Shown: positions 7,342 through 17,049, counted from the stretch's first letter. The stretch is 64,000 bases of DNA from Arthrobacter sp. P2b (GCF_900168295.1 NZ_FVZL01000009.1:62001-126000), one strand, 5' to 3'. The notes: generated by a model from the letters alone, not told the origin. Made by a program: numbers and translations.

Positions 7342-9897
7342 CTACGCGTCCAGCTTGGTCAGCGGCGCATACCGCAGCAGCAGGCGCTTTTCGCCGACGT
7401 CGAACTTCACCTTGGCTACCGTTTTGTCCCCTGCGCCTTCCAGCGCCAGGACCGTCCCGTTGCCAAAACTCGTGTGGTTTACCTTGTCCCCCACGCTGAC
7501 GGCCACGATTTCCTTTTGCGGCTGCACGCGGTTCCGGGCGATGACGGCGGGAACGTCTGCGTTGAAGCCGGCAGAAGAGTCAGCTGCCGCGCCGCGGGCA
7601 GTGCCTGCACCCCAGAAGGATCCGCTGTAGCGGCCCGAACCGATGGATCCGCCGCCCCAGGCGCCGGCCTGCCGGCTGGTACCTTCACGCTTCCACTCCA
7701 GCAGCTCGGCGGGAATTTCCTCCAGGAACTGGCTGGCGGGGTTGTACTGGCTTTGGCCCCACATGCTGCGTACCTCGGAGCGGGTGACGTACAGCCGCTT
7801 CCGGGCACGGGTCAGACCCACGTACGCCAGCCGGCGTTCTTCGGCGAGTTCCTTGGGGTCCGTTGCCGACCGCTGGTGCGGGAACAGGCCGTGCTCCATG
7901 CCGGTCAGGAACACCACCGGGAATTCGAGCCCCTTGGCCGTGTGGAGCGTCATCAGGGTGACCACGCCCAGCCGCTTTGCCTCAGCTACCGCGGAATCGA
8001 TATCGGCTCCCGGGGCATCGGGGATCTGGTCGGCGTCAGCCACCAGGGACACCTGTTCCAGGAACGCTGCGAGCGAGCCTTCCGGGTTGTCGCGTTCGTA
8101 TTCACGGACGACGGCGACAAGTTCCGCCAGGTTCTCCACCCGGGACTCGTCCTGGGGATCGGTGCTGGAACGCAACGCGGCAAGGTAGCCGGTCTGTTCC
8201 AGGACGGCTTCCAGTGCCGCGGCGGCGCCGGAACCGGATGCCACCTCTGCAAGGTCGTCCAGCAGCTTCACGAAGCCAAGGACGGCGTTGACCGAACGGG
8301 TTGCCATGCCCGGCGCGTGTTCAGCCCGGCGGGCTGCAGCCATGAATGATGTCCGCTCGCGCTGCGCCAGGGCGGCCACGGCGCCTTCGGCGCGGTCGCC
8401 GATCCCGCGCTTGGGTTCGTTGAGGACCCTGCGGAGGTTGACGTCGTCGTCGGGGTTGACCAGGACCCGGAGGTACGCGAGGGCGTCCTTGATTTCCTTG
8501 CGCTCGTAGAAGCGGGTGCCGCCCACCACCTTGTACGGCAGGCCCACGCGGACCAGCACGTCCTCGATGGAGCGGGACTGGGCGTTGGTCCGGTAGAAGA
8601 TGGCGACGTCGCCGGGACGGAGGTTGTCCTCGTCCTGGAGCCGGTCGATTTCCTTGGCGATGAACTGTGCTTCGTCGTGCTCGTTTTCGCCCACGTAGCC
8701 GATGATCTTGTGGCCTTCGCCCTCCGCGGTCCACAGCCGCTTTTCGGGACGGTTGGGGTTGCGGGAGATCACGGAGTTGGCCGCGCTGAGGATGTTCTGC
8801 GTGGAGCGGTAGTTCTGCTCCAGCTTGATGGTGCGGGCCTCCGGATAGTCCTTTTCAAACTCCACGATGTTGCGGATGTCCGCGCCACGGAAGGCGTAGA
8901 TGGACTGATCGGAATCGCCCACCACCGTGAGCTCCGATGCGCCGGGCCCCTCCCCCACGATTTCGCGGACCAGGGCGTACTGGGCGTGGTTGGTGTCCTG
9001 GTATTCGTCCACGAGGACGTGGCGGAACCGGCGGCGGTAGGACTCGGCAAGCGCTGGAAACGCGCGGAACATAAAGACCGTCTCGGCGATGAGGTCGTCA
9101 AAGTCCATGGCGTTGGCCTGGCGCAGCCGCTGGGTGTAGCCCTTGTACACCTCGGCCACGGCCTGTTCGAAGGGATCGTTGTAGTTCGCTGCCGAGGCAT
9201 AGGAATCGGCGTCGATCAGTTCGTTCTTCAGCGCAGAGATCTTGTGCTGGATGGCTTTGGGCGCGAACTTCTTGGGATCCAGGTCCAGGGCTTTGGACAC
9301 CTGGGTGACGAGCCGCAGGGAATCGGCGGAGTCGTAGATGGAGAAGTTCGATTTCAGGCCGACGTTTGCGGCCTCCTGCCGCAGGATCCGCACGCAGGAC
9401 GAGTGGAACGTGGAGATCCACATGATCTTGGCCCGGCCGCCCACCAGGGCTTCGATGCGTTCCCTCATTTCGGCGGCGGCCTTGTTGGTGAAGGTGATGG
9501 CCAGGATTTCGCCGTGGTGGGCACGCCCGGTGGCGATCAGGTAGGCGATCCTGTTGCTGAGCACACGGGTCTTTCCCGAACCGGCACCGGCCACAATCAG
9601 CAGCGCGGAGCCGGCATGCTTAACCGCTTCCTCCTGCTGCGGGTTCAGTCCCTCCAGCAGCTGGGCCGCGTCCGGCCGCCGGGCACCCTGCCGGTGGCTC
9701 CCCGACTGGTCGTCCCCGTGCTGGCCGCCAGGTTGCCCGCCGCCCCCATGGCGGGTGCCCTCAGGGTTCCAGGAGGGCGCGCTGCCGCCCGGACCGGCCG
9801 CGGTGGCCACGCCGTCAGGACGCGTTTTGGTGCGGGTTGCCGCTGCGGGAGCGGCCTTGAACGGTCCGTCAGAGTACGGGTCAAACAACATATCCAT
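7342..9897 (-). CDS. pcrA: UvrD/PcrA-type ATP-dependent DNA helicase
   Basis: About 851 residues. All superfamily 1 motifs are visible: LNPQQEEAVKHAGSALLIVA, Walker A GAGSGKT near residue 105, DEYQDTNHAQY, VVGDSDQSIYAFRGAD, LEQNYRST, VTLMTLHTAKGLEFPVVF and AYVGLTRARKRLYVTRS. It unwinds DNA 3'-5' in repair and replication restart. An 80-residue low-complexity N-terminus (Gly/Gln-rich) precedes the helicase; the C-terminal 60 residues resemble the RNA-polymerase-binding tail of PcrA. I took the second Met as start; upstream SD signals are weak. Confidence 0.93.
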   Translation of the reverse strand: MDMLFDPYSDGPFKAAPAAATRTKTRPDGVATAAGPGGSAPSWNPEGTRHGGGGQPGGQHGDDQSGSHRQGARRPDAAQLLEGLNPQQEEAVKHAGSALLIVAGAGSGKTRVLSNRIAYLIATGRAHHGEILAITFTNKAAAEMRERIEALVGGRAKIMWISTFHSSCVRILRQEAANVGLKSNFSIYDSADSLRLVTQVSKALDLDPKKFAPKAIQHKISALKNELIDADSYASAANYNDPFEQAVAEVYKGYTQRLRQANAMDFDDLIAETVFMFRAFPALAESYRRRFRHVLVDEYQDTNHAQYALVREIVGEGPGASELTVVGDSDQSIYAFRGADIRNIVEFEKDYPEARTIKLEQNYRSTQNILSAANSVISRNPNRPEKRLWTAEGEGHKIIGYVGENEHDEAQFIAKEIDRLQDEDNLRPGDVAIFYRTNAQSRSIEDVLVRVGLPYKVVGGTRFYERKEIKDALAYLRVLVNPDDDVNLRRVLNEPKRGIGDRAEGAVAALAQRERTSFMAAARRAEHAPGMATRSVNAVLGFVKLLDDLAEVASGSGAAAALEAVLEQTGYLAALRSSTDPQDESRVENLAELVAVVREYERDNPEGSLAAFLEQVSLVADADQIPDAPGADIDSAVAEAKRLGVVTLMTLHTAKGLEFPVVFLTGMEHGLFPHQRSATDPKELAEERRLAYVGLTRARKRLYVTRSEVRSMWGQSQYNPASQFLEEIPAELLEWKREGTSRQAGAWGGGSIGSGRYSGSFWGAGTARGAAADSSAGFNADVPAVIARNRVQPQKEIVAVSVGDKVNHTSFGNGTVLALEGAGDKTVAKVKFDVGEKRLLLRYAPLTKLDA

Positions 9898-9973
9898 GGT
9901 GCCTACAAGTCTAGGCGGTGGGACCGACACGCACTTCCAGCCTGTGGATTACGGAAGGACGGGGCAGTAATCC

Positions 9974-10804
9974 TCAGGCGACCGAGCCGGACTCAAGGGC
10001 CGCACGCAACTCCCGTACCGCCGTCGTTCCTCCTGCCATGAACCATTCCAGGCCGTTGACCCGGACCGTGTCCACGGCGCCGCCCGCGGCCCGGACGATG
10101 GCCTTGCCGGGCAGCCAGTCCCATTCCGGGCAGCTGTGCTGGAACCAGCAGCCCATCTGTCCGTCCGCCACCCTGCCCAGGTCGCAGGAGCCCGAACCCA
10201 GCATGCGGAGCGTCGCGGCGGACGTTGCCGCGGCGTGCCACGGCATGGCGCACAACGGGTCCATGAGCCAGCGGGGATGGATGTAGGTGGCGGCACCCAG
10301 TTCGGCGACCGCCGTCGCGTTCCGCGCTCCCCTGTTGTCCTGGAAGACGGTGAGCGGCTCCCCGTTCAGGGTGGCCGGGTGCGTACGGCCGCCCAGCCAG
10401 AGCTTGTCCTCCTCCGGCTGGTAGATGGCGCCGAGCAGCACGTCGGAGGTGTCCTTCAGCGCGATGGCGGAGCACCAGTAGGTGGAGCCGTGCAGGAAGT
10501 TGTAGGTGCCGTCCACGGGATCGATCACCCAGGTCCGGCCGCTGCTGCCCTTGACCGAGGCCCCCTCCTCGCCGAGGATTCCGTCCTCCGGCCGGCAGCG
10601 CTGGAGCTGCTCCAGCACATAGGCTTCTGCGGCATGGTCGGCGGCTGTCACCACATCCGAGATGGAGGTCTTCTGCTGGGACTGCAGCCCGGCCATCCGC
10701 ATCAGCAGCGCCAGCTGCCCGGCTTCGCGGACCAGTGCCGCCGCAAGCTGGTGGTCGTCCAGTGAGGGGTCAAGTTCTATTGCGCTGTGCCGGCCATTGG
10801 TCAT
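9974..10804 (-). CDS. Inositol monophosphatase-family phosphatase
   Basis: 276 residues, a Mg-dependent phosphatase of the IMPase/HisN/CysQ superfamily. Metal-binding motifs are complete: GEEGAS (about residue 78), WVIDPVDGTYNFLHG (about 91-105) and EWDWLPGKAIVRAAGG near the end. Histidinol phosphatase and inositol phosphatase activities cannot be told apart here; the nearby iol genes are not linked. It is divergent from the next gene with only 32 bp between starts. Confidence 0.85.
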   Translation of the reverse strand: MTNGRHSAIELDPSLDDHQLAAALVREAGQLALLMRMAGLQSQQKTSISDVVTAADHAAEAYVLEQLQRCRPEDGILGEEGASVKGSSGRTWVIDPVDGTYNFLHGSTYWCSAIALKDTSDVLLGAIYQPEEDKLWLGGRTHPATLNGEPLTVFQDNRGARNATAVAELGAATYIHPRWLMDPLCAMPWHAAATSAATLRMLGSGSCDLGRVADGQMGCWFQHSCPEWDWLPGKAIVRAAGGAVDTVRVNGLEWFMAGGTTAVRELRAALESGSVA

Positions 10805-10836
10805 GGCTTCAGTTTATGGGGCGGGATAATGGTGCC

Positions 10837-11466
10837 ATGGCCAAAACCCCTGCCCAGCGGATCAAGAAGCACGGCTCCAAAGCGGTGGTGCCGCAGCACC
10901 ACCTGCCGCCGGTGGTCAACCCCACCACGGCCCGCACGCCGGAGAAAGCGGAAAGCAACAGCAACCTCATCCTGGTTGCCGGGGTGGTGGCAAGCCTCTT
11001 CCTGTTCTGGTACCTGCACCTGCTGACCCTGGACCAGCTCCGGCAGCTGTCCGGCGGCCTGGCGATGCCGGATTCCCTGGTCGGCGGCTTCGATCCCGGG
11101 TATGTCGGCCAGCTGCAGGCGGCGATGGACGCTGACGCGCGCGGGCAGCTCAACTACGTCCACAAGACCGCCGGAACCCTCTTCCCGCTGATTTTCGGCT
11201 TCACGTGGCTGCTGCTGATCGGGACCAACGTGGCCCGCAGGGCGGTGCGCTGGACGCTGTGGGCGCTGCTCCTGCTGTTCGTGGTGGCCCGTCTGTGGGG
11301 CAACGTCGCCATCGACGGAATGCTCGCTGCCGGTGCGCCCGATGCCGGCCAGGTGGCCGTGGCGTCCGGCCTCACCGTTGCCGGCTGGGTTCTCCTGGTC
11401 CTGTGCCTGCTCACCGGAGCCGCGGCTGTGGTGTTCAAGGCGCGGAAGGCAAAAACCGCTACCTGA
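10837..11466 (+). CDS. Four-helix membrane protein, unknown function
   Basis: 209 residues: a basic cytoplasmic N-terminus (RIKKHGSKAV), then four predicted membrane spans (about 44-62, 120-140, 147-168, 180-203) and a basic C-terminus. I do not recognise the family. The ATG at 10837 is six bases after a GATAAT (10825-10830), so the message may be leaderless. It ends eight bases inside the convergent DUF998 gene. Confidence 0.7.
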   Translation: MAKTPAQRIKKHGSKAVVPQHHLPPVVNPTTARTPEKAESNSNLILVAGVVASLFLFWYLHLLTLDQLRQLSGGLAMPDSLVGGFDPGYVGQLQAAMDADARGQLNYVHKTAGTLFPLIFGFTWLLLIGTNVARRAVRWTLWALLLLFVVARLWGNVAIDGMLAAGAPDAGQVAVASGLTVAGWVLLVLCLLTGAAAVVFKARKAKTAT

Positions 11467-12217
11467 CGGCCGCTGGGGCGCGTACCTGCTTCCGGTGCCG
11501 GTGCACGCGCCGGGCAATGACCAGGCCCGCCGCCGCCATCCCCACCGTCACGGGATAACCCATCAGCCGTTCCAGGGTGCCGGGCTCGGGGACGTCCATC
11601 CCGGTCAGGGCTCCGGTGGCCAGCGCCGCCAGGGATACCCCGCCGCACACCAGGATGAACCAGGCCATCCCGGATTTCCGCAACCACAGGCTTCCCAGCA
11701 CCAGCAGGGCAACGGCGCCGGCCAGGAAGTACATGACCGCTCCGGCAAAGTGCCAGAAGGAACCCACGTCCTCGGGGACCAGTCCCACAATGACGGTTCC
11801 TGCCCCTGCCGTCCCGGCCAGCACCCGGACCCAGACGGCCGCCAGCCACGGGTTGCGCTGCCCGGGTTGGACCCGGACGCCGGCGCGGGCTGCCACGCAC
11901 AGCAGCCCGGAACTGAGCAGCAGGGCGCCCAGCAGCATCCCCAGGCCCTGGACCACGAACGAGGCGTTCATCAGCCAGCTCAGCGGGGAGCAGACCTCCC
12001 GGCCGTCATAGATGCCGCAGTTGATTGCACCGAGATCACTGATGTACCCGGTCCGCAGGTCGTACGGCCGGGGACCCGCCCAAGCTCCGATCACTGCAGC
12101 TTCGGCCGCAAAATACTGCAGCACGCTCAGCACGGACCACGCCCCGATGTACTGCCGGGTGGAGGTTGTATCCGGAATAAAGGCCACTGCGGGGGTAGCG
12201 GACGCGGCTGAACTCAT
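11459..12217 (-). CDS. DUF998-family integral membrane protein
   Basis: 252 residues from the ATG at 12217; a GTG at 12241 is possible but poorly placed. About six membrane segments. The pattern DLRTGYISDLGAINCG in the first external loop, CSPLSWLMNASFVVQGLGML, and GLVPEDVGSFWHFAGA agree with DUF998. Function unknown. Its 3' end overlaps the convergent gene. Confidence 0.75.
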   Translation of the reverse strand: MSSAASATPAVAFIPDTTSTRQYIGAWSVLSVLQYFAAEAAVIGAWAGPRPYDLRTGYISDLGAINCGIYDGREVCSPLSWLMNASFVVQGLGMLLGALLLSSGLLCVAARAGVRVQPGQRNPWLAAVWVRVLAGTAGAGTVIVGLVPEDVGSFWHFAGAVMYFLAGAVALLVLGSLWLRKSGMAWFILVCGGVSLAALATGALTGMDVPEPGTLERLMGYPVTVGMAAAGLVIARRVHRHRKQVRAPAAVR

Positions 12218-12299
12218 GCTTTGAGCGTAGTACGGCCCCACACCTTGTATGCTTGTATCCGTGTCCGGCCGGACCGGCCCTGCCGATCTTCGGACGCCC

Positions 12300-12372
12300 G
12301 CCCTCGTAGCTCAGTGGATAGAGCACGGCTCTCCTAAAGCCGGTGTCGTTGGTTCGATTCCAATCGAGGGCA
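12300..12372 (+). tRNA. tRNA-Arg (anticodon CCT)
   Basis: Full cloverleaf of 73 nt: acceptor stem GCCCTCG/CGAGGGC, D arm GCTC...GAGC, anticodon stem CGGCT/AGCCG with loop CTCCTAA (anticodon CCT, reads AGG), T arm GTTGG-TTCGATT-CCAAT and discriminator A. CCA is not encoded. Confidence 0.97.
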
Positions 12373-12373
12373 C

Positions 12374-12862
12374 TTGAACCTTCGTCCTCCGGAGTTTGAT
12401 CTCCGCGCCTACCTGCTGGGCGCTGCCCGGCCTGGCACCGCCGGCGGTGCGGCGGCCGGCCGCTGGACCCTTGAGCGGGACCTGCTGGACCGTGCTGATG
12501 GCACCCGCGGAACCTTTTCCGGCGTCGTACTTTTCACTCCAACGGACGACGGCGGCCTGGCGCTCCGCGAAGAAGGCACCATGCGCTGGCCCTCCTTCAC
12601 CGGCCCCGCCTCGCGCGAATACCTGCTGAAGCCGGCAGCGGGACGCCCCGACGCCCTGGATGTGTTCTTCCCCGACGGGCGTCCGTTCCACCGGATGAGC
12701 TTCACCCCGGAGGCCAACCTGGACAATCACTGGTGCGATCCCGACACCTACCGCGTGGCCTACACGCTCGAGGGGCCGGACGCGTTCAGCTTCAGCTGGG
12801 ACGTCACCGGGCCGCGCAAGGACCTTCTGCTGGCGTCCCGCCTCGTTCGGAGTGCTGCCTGA
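12374..12862 (+). CDS. DUF6314 family protein
   Basis: 162 residues. Family hallmarks: FFPDGRPFHRMSF, HWCDPDTYRVAYTL and WDVTGPRKDLLLASRLVR. Function unknown; a single beta-rich fold is likely. The apparent start is a TTG one base after the tRNA's discriminator base; the only SD-like GAGGG is inside the tRNA acceptor stem. The first residues are therefore uncertain. It ends one base into the NUDIX start codon. Confidence 0.8.
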   Translation: MNLRPPEFDLRAYLLGAARPGTAGGAAAGRWTLERDLLDRADGTRGTFSGVVLFTPTDDGGLALREEGTMRWPSFTGPASREYLLKPAAGRPDALDVFFPDGRPFHRMSFTPEANLDNHWCDPDTYRVAYTLEGPDAFSFSWDVTGPRKDLLLASRLVRSAA

Positions 12863-13284
12863 TGAAGGCGCGCATCGTTGTGTCCGCCGTCTGCGTGTTC
12901 GACCCCGCGGGCCGGCTCCTGACAGTGCGGAAGCGCGGCACCGGCATGTTTATGCACCCCGGGGGCAAGCCCGAGGCCGGCGAAACAGCAGTCCAGGCAG
13001 CCGCCCGCGAGCTGGCGGAGGAGGTGGGGATCGTCATCGATCCCCGGGATCTGGAGCTGATGGGCGTCTGGATCGCCGATGCCGCCAACGAGGCCGCCAC
13101 GGACATTGAAGCCACCGTGTTCCGTGCGCCGGGGACGTGGCAGGCCCACCCGTCGGCCGAGATCGCGGAGATCCGCTGGCTGGACCTCGCTGCCCTTGAC
13201 CGGGGCGCAGCACTGCCGCCGGACCTTGCCCCGCTGCTGACGGACTACATCCTGCCGGAGCTGGGGGCACAGCCGGACGCCTAA
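12862..13284 (+). CDS. NUDIX hydrolase
   Basis: 140 residues with a perfect Nudix box, GX5EX7REUXEEXGU, beginning GGKPEAGETAVQAAAREL at about residue 34. It hydrolyses a nucleoside diphosphate derivative with Mg; the substrate cannot be predicted. The ATG overlaps the stop of the DUF6314 gene (TGATG), so the two are coupled. It ends four bases inside the convergent ABC exporter gene. Confidence 0.9.
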   Translation: MKARIVVSAVCVFDPAGRLLTVRKRGTGMFMHPGGKPEAGETAVQAAARELAEEVGIVIDPRDLELMGVWIADAANEAATDIEATVFRAPGTWQAHPSAEIAEIRWLDLAALDRGAALPPDLAPLLTDYILPELGAQPDA

Positions 13285-15194
13285 AGCTCCGGGACGGCTT
13301 CCTGGGCCACCGCCGTGGCCTCGGCGAACTGCGTCCGGTACAGCTCGGCGTAGCGGCCTTCGGCAGCCAGCAGTTCGGTGTGGGTGCCGCGTTCCACGAT
13401 CCGGCCGTCCTCCACCACCAGGATGGCGTCCGCCGCACGGATGGTGGACAGGCGGTGGGCGATCACGACGGCGGTCCGCCCCTCGAGTGCGGCGCCCAGG
13501 GCGGCCTGCACGGCGGCCTCGTTGGTGGAGTCCAGGGCGGCGGTGGCCTCGTCCAGGATGACCACCCGTGGCTGGGCGATCAGCAGCCGGGCGATGGTGA
13601 GGCGCTGGCGCTCACCGCCGGACAGGCGGTAGCCGCGCTCCCCCACCACGGTGTCCAGCCCGTCGGGCAGGGACCGGATCATCGTTTCCAGCCGCGCCTG
13701 CCGGATGACCTCCCACATGTCCTCGTCGGTGGCGTCCGGCCGGGCCAGGCGCAGGTTGGAGGCGATGGTTTCGTGGAAGAGGTGGCCGTCCTGCGTCACC
13801 ATGCCCAGGGTGTCGCGAAGGGAGTCGAAGGTGGCATCCCGGATGTCCAGTCCGGTGCCCGGCATGACCCCGCCCAGCCGGACGGCGCCGGAATCCACGT
13901 CGTACAGGCGCGCCAGCAGCTGGGCGATGGTCGATTTGCCCGCTCCGGAGGAGCCGACCAGGGCCACGGTCTGGCCCGGCTCCACCCGGAAACTGATGCC
14001 GTGCAGCACTTCCTCGCCGCCGCGCGTGTCCAGCGTGGACACTTCCTCCAGCGAGGCCAGCGAGACCTTGTCCGCCGCGGGGTAGGCGAAGCGGACGTCG
14101 TCGAACTCCACGGACACCGGGCCCGGCGGGACAGGGACGGCGTCCGGCTTTTGCTGGATCAGGGGTTTCAGGTCCAGGATCTCAAAAACGCGTTCAAAGC
14201 TGACCAGGGCGCTCATGATTTCAACCCTGGCGTTGGACAGTGCGGTGAGCGGAGCGTAAAGGCGGGTGAGCAGCAGCGCCAGGACCACCACATCGCCGGG
14301 TGCGAGCTGGTTGGTGATCGCCAGCCAGCCGCCAAGCCCGTAGACCAGTGCCAGGGCCAGGGCGGAGACCAGGGTCAGGGCGGTGACGAACGTAAACTGC
14401 AGCATCGCGGTGCGGATGCCGATGTCGCGGACCCGCCCCGCCCGCACCGCGAACTCGCGGGATTCCTCTGCGGGCCGGCCGAACAGCTTGACCAGCGTGG
14501 CGCCGGGCGCCGAAAAGCGTTCGGTCATCTGCGTGCCCATGGCGGCGTTGTGTTCCGCTGCCTCGCGGCGCAGGTCCGCCAGCCTGGATCCCATCCTCCG
14601 GGCCGGGATGAGGAAGACGGGCAGCAGGATCATCGCCAGGACTGTCACCTGCCATGAGGTGCCCAGCATCACGATCAGGGTGAGGATCAGCGCCACCACA
14701 TTGCTGACCACTCCGGACAGGGTGCCGGCAAATGCCGACTGCGCGCCGATGACGTCGTTGTTGAGGCGGCTGACCAGGGCCCCGGTCCGGGTGCGGGTGA
14801 AGAAGGCAATCGGCATCTTCTGCACGTGGTCAAAGACGCGCGTGCGAAGGTCCACAATGACGCCTTCGCCGATGGTTGAGGAAAGCCAGCGGTTGACCAG
14901 GCCCACCCCCGCCTCGACGATGGCGACGACGGCGATGAGCAGCGCAAGCCGGAGCACCTCGCCGGCACCGGCCTTGGCCACGATCGCGTCCACCACCTGT
15001 CCCGCAAGGACGGGAGTGGCCACGGCCAGGAAGGCCATCACGATCGAGAGCGCCACGAAGGCCAGCAGCTTGCCGCGGTGCGGGCGGGCGAAGGCCAGGA
15101 CCCGTTTCAGGGTTTCTTTGGAGAACGGCTTGGAACCGCTCTTGGCCCGGGTGATCTTGTACAGGGAGTTCCAGGCCACGCCTTCCATGCTCAT
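13281..15194 (-). CDS. ABC exporter, fused membrane and ATPase domains
   Basis: 637 residues: six-helix type 1 exporter domain (about 40-340) and nucleotide-binding domain (about 360-625) with Walker A GSSGAGKST, signature LSGGERQRL and Walker B VVILDEATAALD, plus the H-loop VIAHRLSTI. It is a half-transporter that should work as a dimer, resembling MsbA/multidrug types. The ATG has GGAG eight bases before it. It lies 46 bp after the ABC-F gene and may be co-transcribed, which fits a drug-defence role. Confidence 0.9.
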   Translation of the reverse strand: MSMEGVAWNSLYKITRAKSGSKPFSKETLKRVLAFARPHRGKLLAFVALSIVMAFLAVATPVLAGQVVDAIVAKAGAGEVLRLALLIAVVAIVEAGVGLVNRWLSSTIGEGVIVDLRTRVFDHVQKMPIAFFTRTRTGALVSRLNNDVIGAQSAFAGTLSGVVSNVVALILTLIVMLGTSWQVTVLAMILLPVFLIPARRMGSRLADLRREAAEHNAAMGTQMTERFSAPGATLVKLFGRPAEESREFAVRAGRVRDIGIRTAMLQFTFVTALTLVSALALALVYGLGGWLAITNQLAPGDVVVLALLLTRLYAPLTALSNARVEIMSALVSFERVFEILDLKPLIQQKPDAVPVPPGPVSVEFDDVRFAYPAADKVSLASLEEVSTLDTRGGEEVLHGISFRVEPGQTVALVGSSGAGKSTIAQLLARLYDVDSGAVRLGGVMPGTGLDIRDATFDSLRDTLGMVTQDGHLFHETIASNLRLARPDATDEDMWEVIRQARLETMIRSLPDGLDTVVGERGYRLSGGERQRLTIARLLIAQPRVVILDEATAALDSTNEAAVQAALGAALEGRTAVVIAHRLSTIRAADAILVVEDGRIVERGTHTELLAAEGRYAELYRTQFAEATAVAQEAVPEL

Positions 15195-15240
15195 AGCTGC
15201 TGCTCCGCGCTCACATTACTGCCCATACCGTCGTTTCCAT

Positions 15241-16896
15241 TCAAATACTGCTGCCGATCCGCTGCTCGGTGACCGTCCCGCTGTCCACATCCCAACGTAC
15301 ATCCAGGCGAACGTTCTCCAGCAGCCGCCGGTCGTGGGTCACCAGGAGCAGTGCGCCGTCGTAGCTGTCCAGTGCCTCTTCCAGCTGCTCGATGGCCGGC
15401 AGGTCCAGGTGGTTGGTGGGTTCGTCAAGGACCAGGAGGTTAACGCCGCGCGCCTGGAGCAGGGCCAATGCGGCGCGGGTCCGTTCTCCCGGCGAGAGGG
15501 AGTCAACCGCCCTGGCCGTGTGATCCGCCTTCAGGCCGAATTTCGCCAGGAGGGTACGGACCTCCGCCGGGGTCTGGTCCACCAGGACGGCCTCGACGGC
15601 GTCTGCCAGGGCAAGGTGCCCCGCCAGCAGCCCGCGCGCCTGGTCAATCTCGCCAATGGCAACAGAGGCGCCCATCGAGGCGCTGCCCGAATCGGGTTCG
15701 GCCGCGCCCAGGAGCAGGCGCAGCAGGGTGGACTTGCCGGCTCCGTTGGGGCCGGTGATGCCGATCCGCTCCCCCGCGTTGAGCTGCAGGTTGACCGGTC
15801 CCAGGGTGAAGCTTCCCTGCCGCAGCACGGCGTCGCGGAGGGTTGCCACCACGGCGCTGGAGCGGGGGGCCTTGCCGATGGAGAACTGGAGCTGCCATTC
15901 CTTGCGCGGCTCTTCCACCACGTCCAGCCGGGCAATGCGGGATTCCATCTGCCGGACTTTCTGGGCCTGCTTTTCGGAGGACTCGGTGCTGGCTGCCCGG
16001 CGGATCTTGTCGTTGTCGGGGCTCTTCTTCATGGCGTTCCGGACGCCCTGCGAGCTCCACTCGCGCTGCGTCCGCGCACGTGAGACAAGGTCTGCCTTGG
16101 TGGTGGCAAACTCCTCGTACTTTTCGCGAGCGTGCCGCCGCGCGACAGCCCGCTCTTCCAGGAAGGCGTCGTAGCCGCCGTCGTAAACGGCTACCGCGTT
16201 CTGTGCCAGGTCCAGTTCCACCACCGTGGTGACGCAGCGGGCCAGGAACTCGCGGTCGTGGCTGACCAGGACCACGCCGCCGCGGAGGCCTTTGACGAAG
16301 TCCTCCAGCTTGGCGAGGCCGGCCAGGTCAAGGTCGTTGGTGGGCTCGTCCAGGAGCACCACGTCGAACCGGCTGAGCAGCAGCGCCGCCAGGGCGACAC
16401 GCGCGGCCTGGCCGCCGGACAGTCCGGTCATGGGTGCATCGGGGCCCGCCTCCAGTCCCAGGTCCGCCAGGACGGCGGGGATGCGGTCGTCAAGGTCCGC
16501 GGCGCCGGAGGCCATCCACCTGTCGAAAGCGTGGGCGTAGGCGTCATCGGCACCCGGCGCGCCTGCACCCAATGCTTCTGCCGTGGATTCCATCTCCGCG
16601 GTGGCCTGTGCGCAGCCCGTGCGCCGGGCGATGTAACCGGCCACCGTCTCGCCGGATACCCGTTCATGTTCCTGGGGAAGCCAGCCAACGAACGCATCGG
16701 CGGGAGCAAGGCTGACAGAGCCTTCCTGCGGCTGGTCGACGCCGGCGAGGAGCCGCAGCAGGGTGGATTTGCCCGCACCGTTGGCACCCACCACTCCCAC
16801 CACGTCACCGGGAGCAACCGTGAGGGAAAGCCGGGAGAAAAGCTGGCGGTGGTCGTGGCCGCCGGCGACGTCCTTGGCAACAAGGGTTGCAGTCAT
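15241..16896 (-). CDS. ABC-F ribosome-associated ATPase
   Basis: 551 residues with two ABC domains and no membrane spans. Walker A motifs GANGAGKST and GPNGAGKST; signatures LSGGQAARVALAAL and LSPGERTRAALALL; Walker B VVLLDEPTNDLDL and LLVLDEPTNHLDL. The linker between (about residues 230-330) is charged and helical, as in ABC-F ribosome protectors. ABC-F proteins act on the ribosome E site, many giving resistance to macrolide, lincosamide or pleuromutilin-type drugs. An attenuator-like leader supports an antibiotic-response role. Confidence 0.9.
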   Translation of the reverse strand: MTATLVAKDVAGGHDHRQLFSRLSLTVAPGDVVGVVGANGAGKSTLLRLLAGVDQPQEGSVSLAPADAFVGWLPQEHERVSGETVAGYIARRTGCAQATAEMESTAEALGAGAPGADDAYAHAFDRWMASGAADLDDRIPAVLADLGLEAGPDAPMTGLSGGQAARVALAALLLSRFDVVLLDEPTNDLDLAGLAKLEDFVKGLRGGVVLVSHDREFLARCVTTVVELDLAQNAVAVYDGGYDAFLEERAVARRHAREKYEEFATTKADLVSRARTQREWSSQGVRNAMKKSPDNDKIRRAASTESSEKQAQKVRQMESRIARLDVVEEPRKEWQLQFSIGKAPRSSAVVATLRDAVLRQGSFTLGPVNLQLNAGERIGITGPNGAGKSTLLRLLLGAAEPDSGSASMGASVAIGEIDQARGLLAGHLALADAVEAVLVDQTPAEVRTLLAKFGLKADHTARAVDSLSPGERTRAALALLQARGVNLLVLDEPTNHLDLPAIEQLEEALDSYDGALLLVTHDRRLLENVRLDVRWDVDSGTVTEQRIGSSI

Positions 16897-17000
16897 CGAT
16901 CCGTCCTTTCACCGGCGCATCCGCAGCCGGTTTCCTGCCGGAACCGTGCCGGCATTGCCCGTGCAGAACAGCAGGGAAAATGCCGCCGGGCCGCAAGACA

Positions 17001-17049
17001 TAAAAGAACCCGCTGGTCCGGACTTGGGGGGTGTACGGACCAACGGGCT
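17001..17049 (-). promoter_or_regulatory. Probable transcription attenuator in the ABC-F leader
   Basis: On the minus strand an 11-of-12 bp stem (17036-17047 with 17009-17020) is followed directly by the U-rich TTCTTTTATG. That is a rho-independent terminator about 110 nt before the ABC-F start. A short frame starting with ATG at 17056 (MVEPVGPYTPQVRTSGFFY...) runs through the hairpin and out of frame past the ABC-F start. Just upstream, TTTACC and TATGCT are 17 bp apart and would start transcription at or near that ATG, giving a leaderless leader peptide. Stalling of a drug-blocked ribosome could then prevent termination. Confidence 0.55.

Noticed and set aside
12300..12372. tRNA-linked integration site
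   Set aside because: No integrase, no direct repeat of the tRNA 3' end and ordinary genes on both sides.
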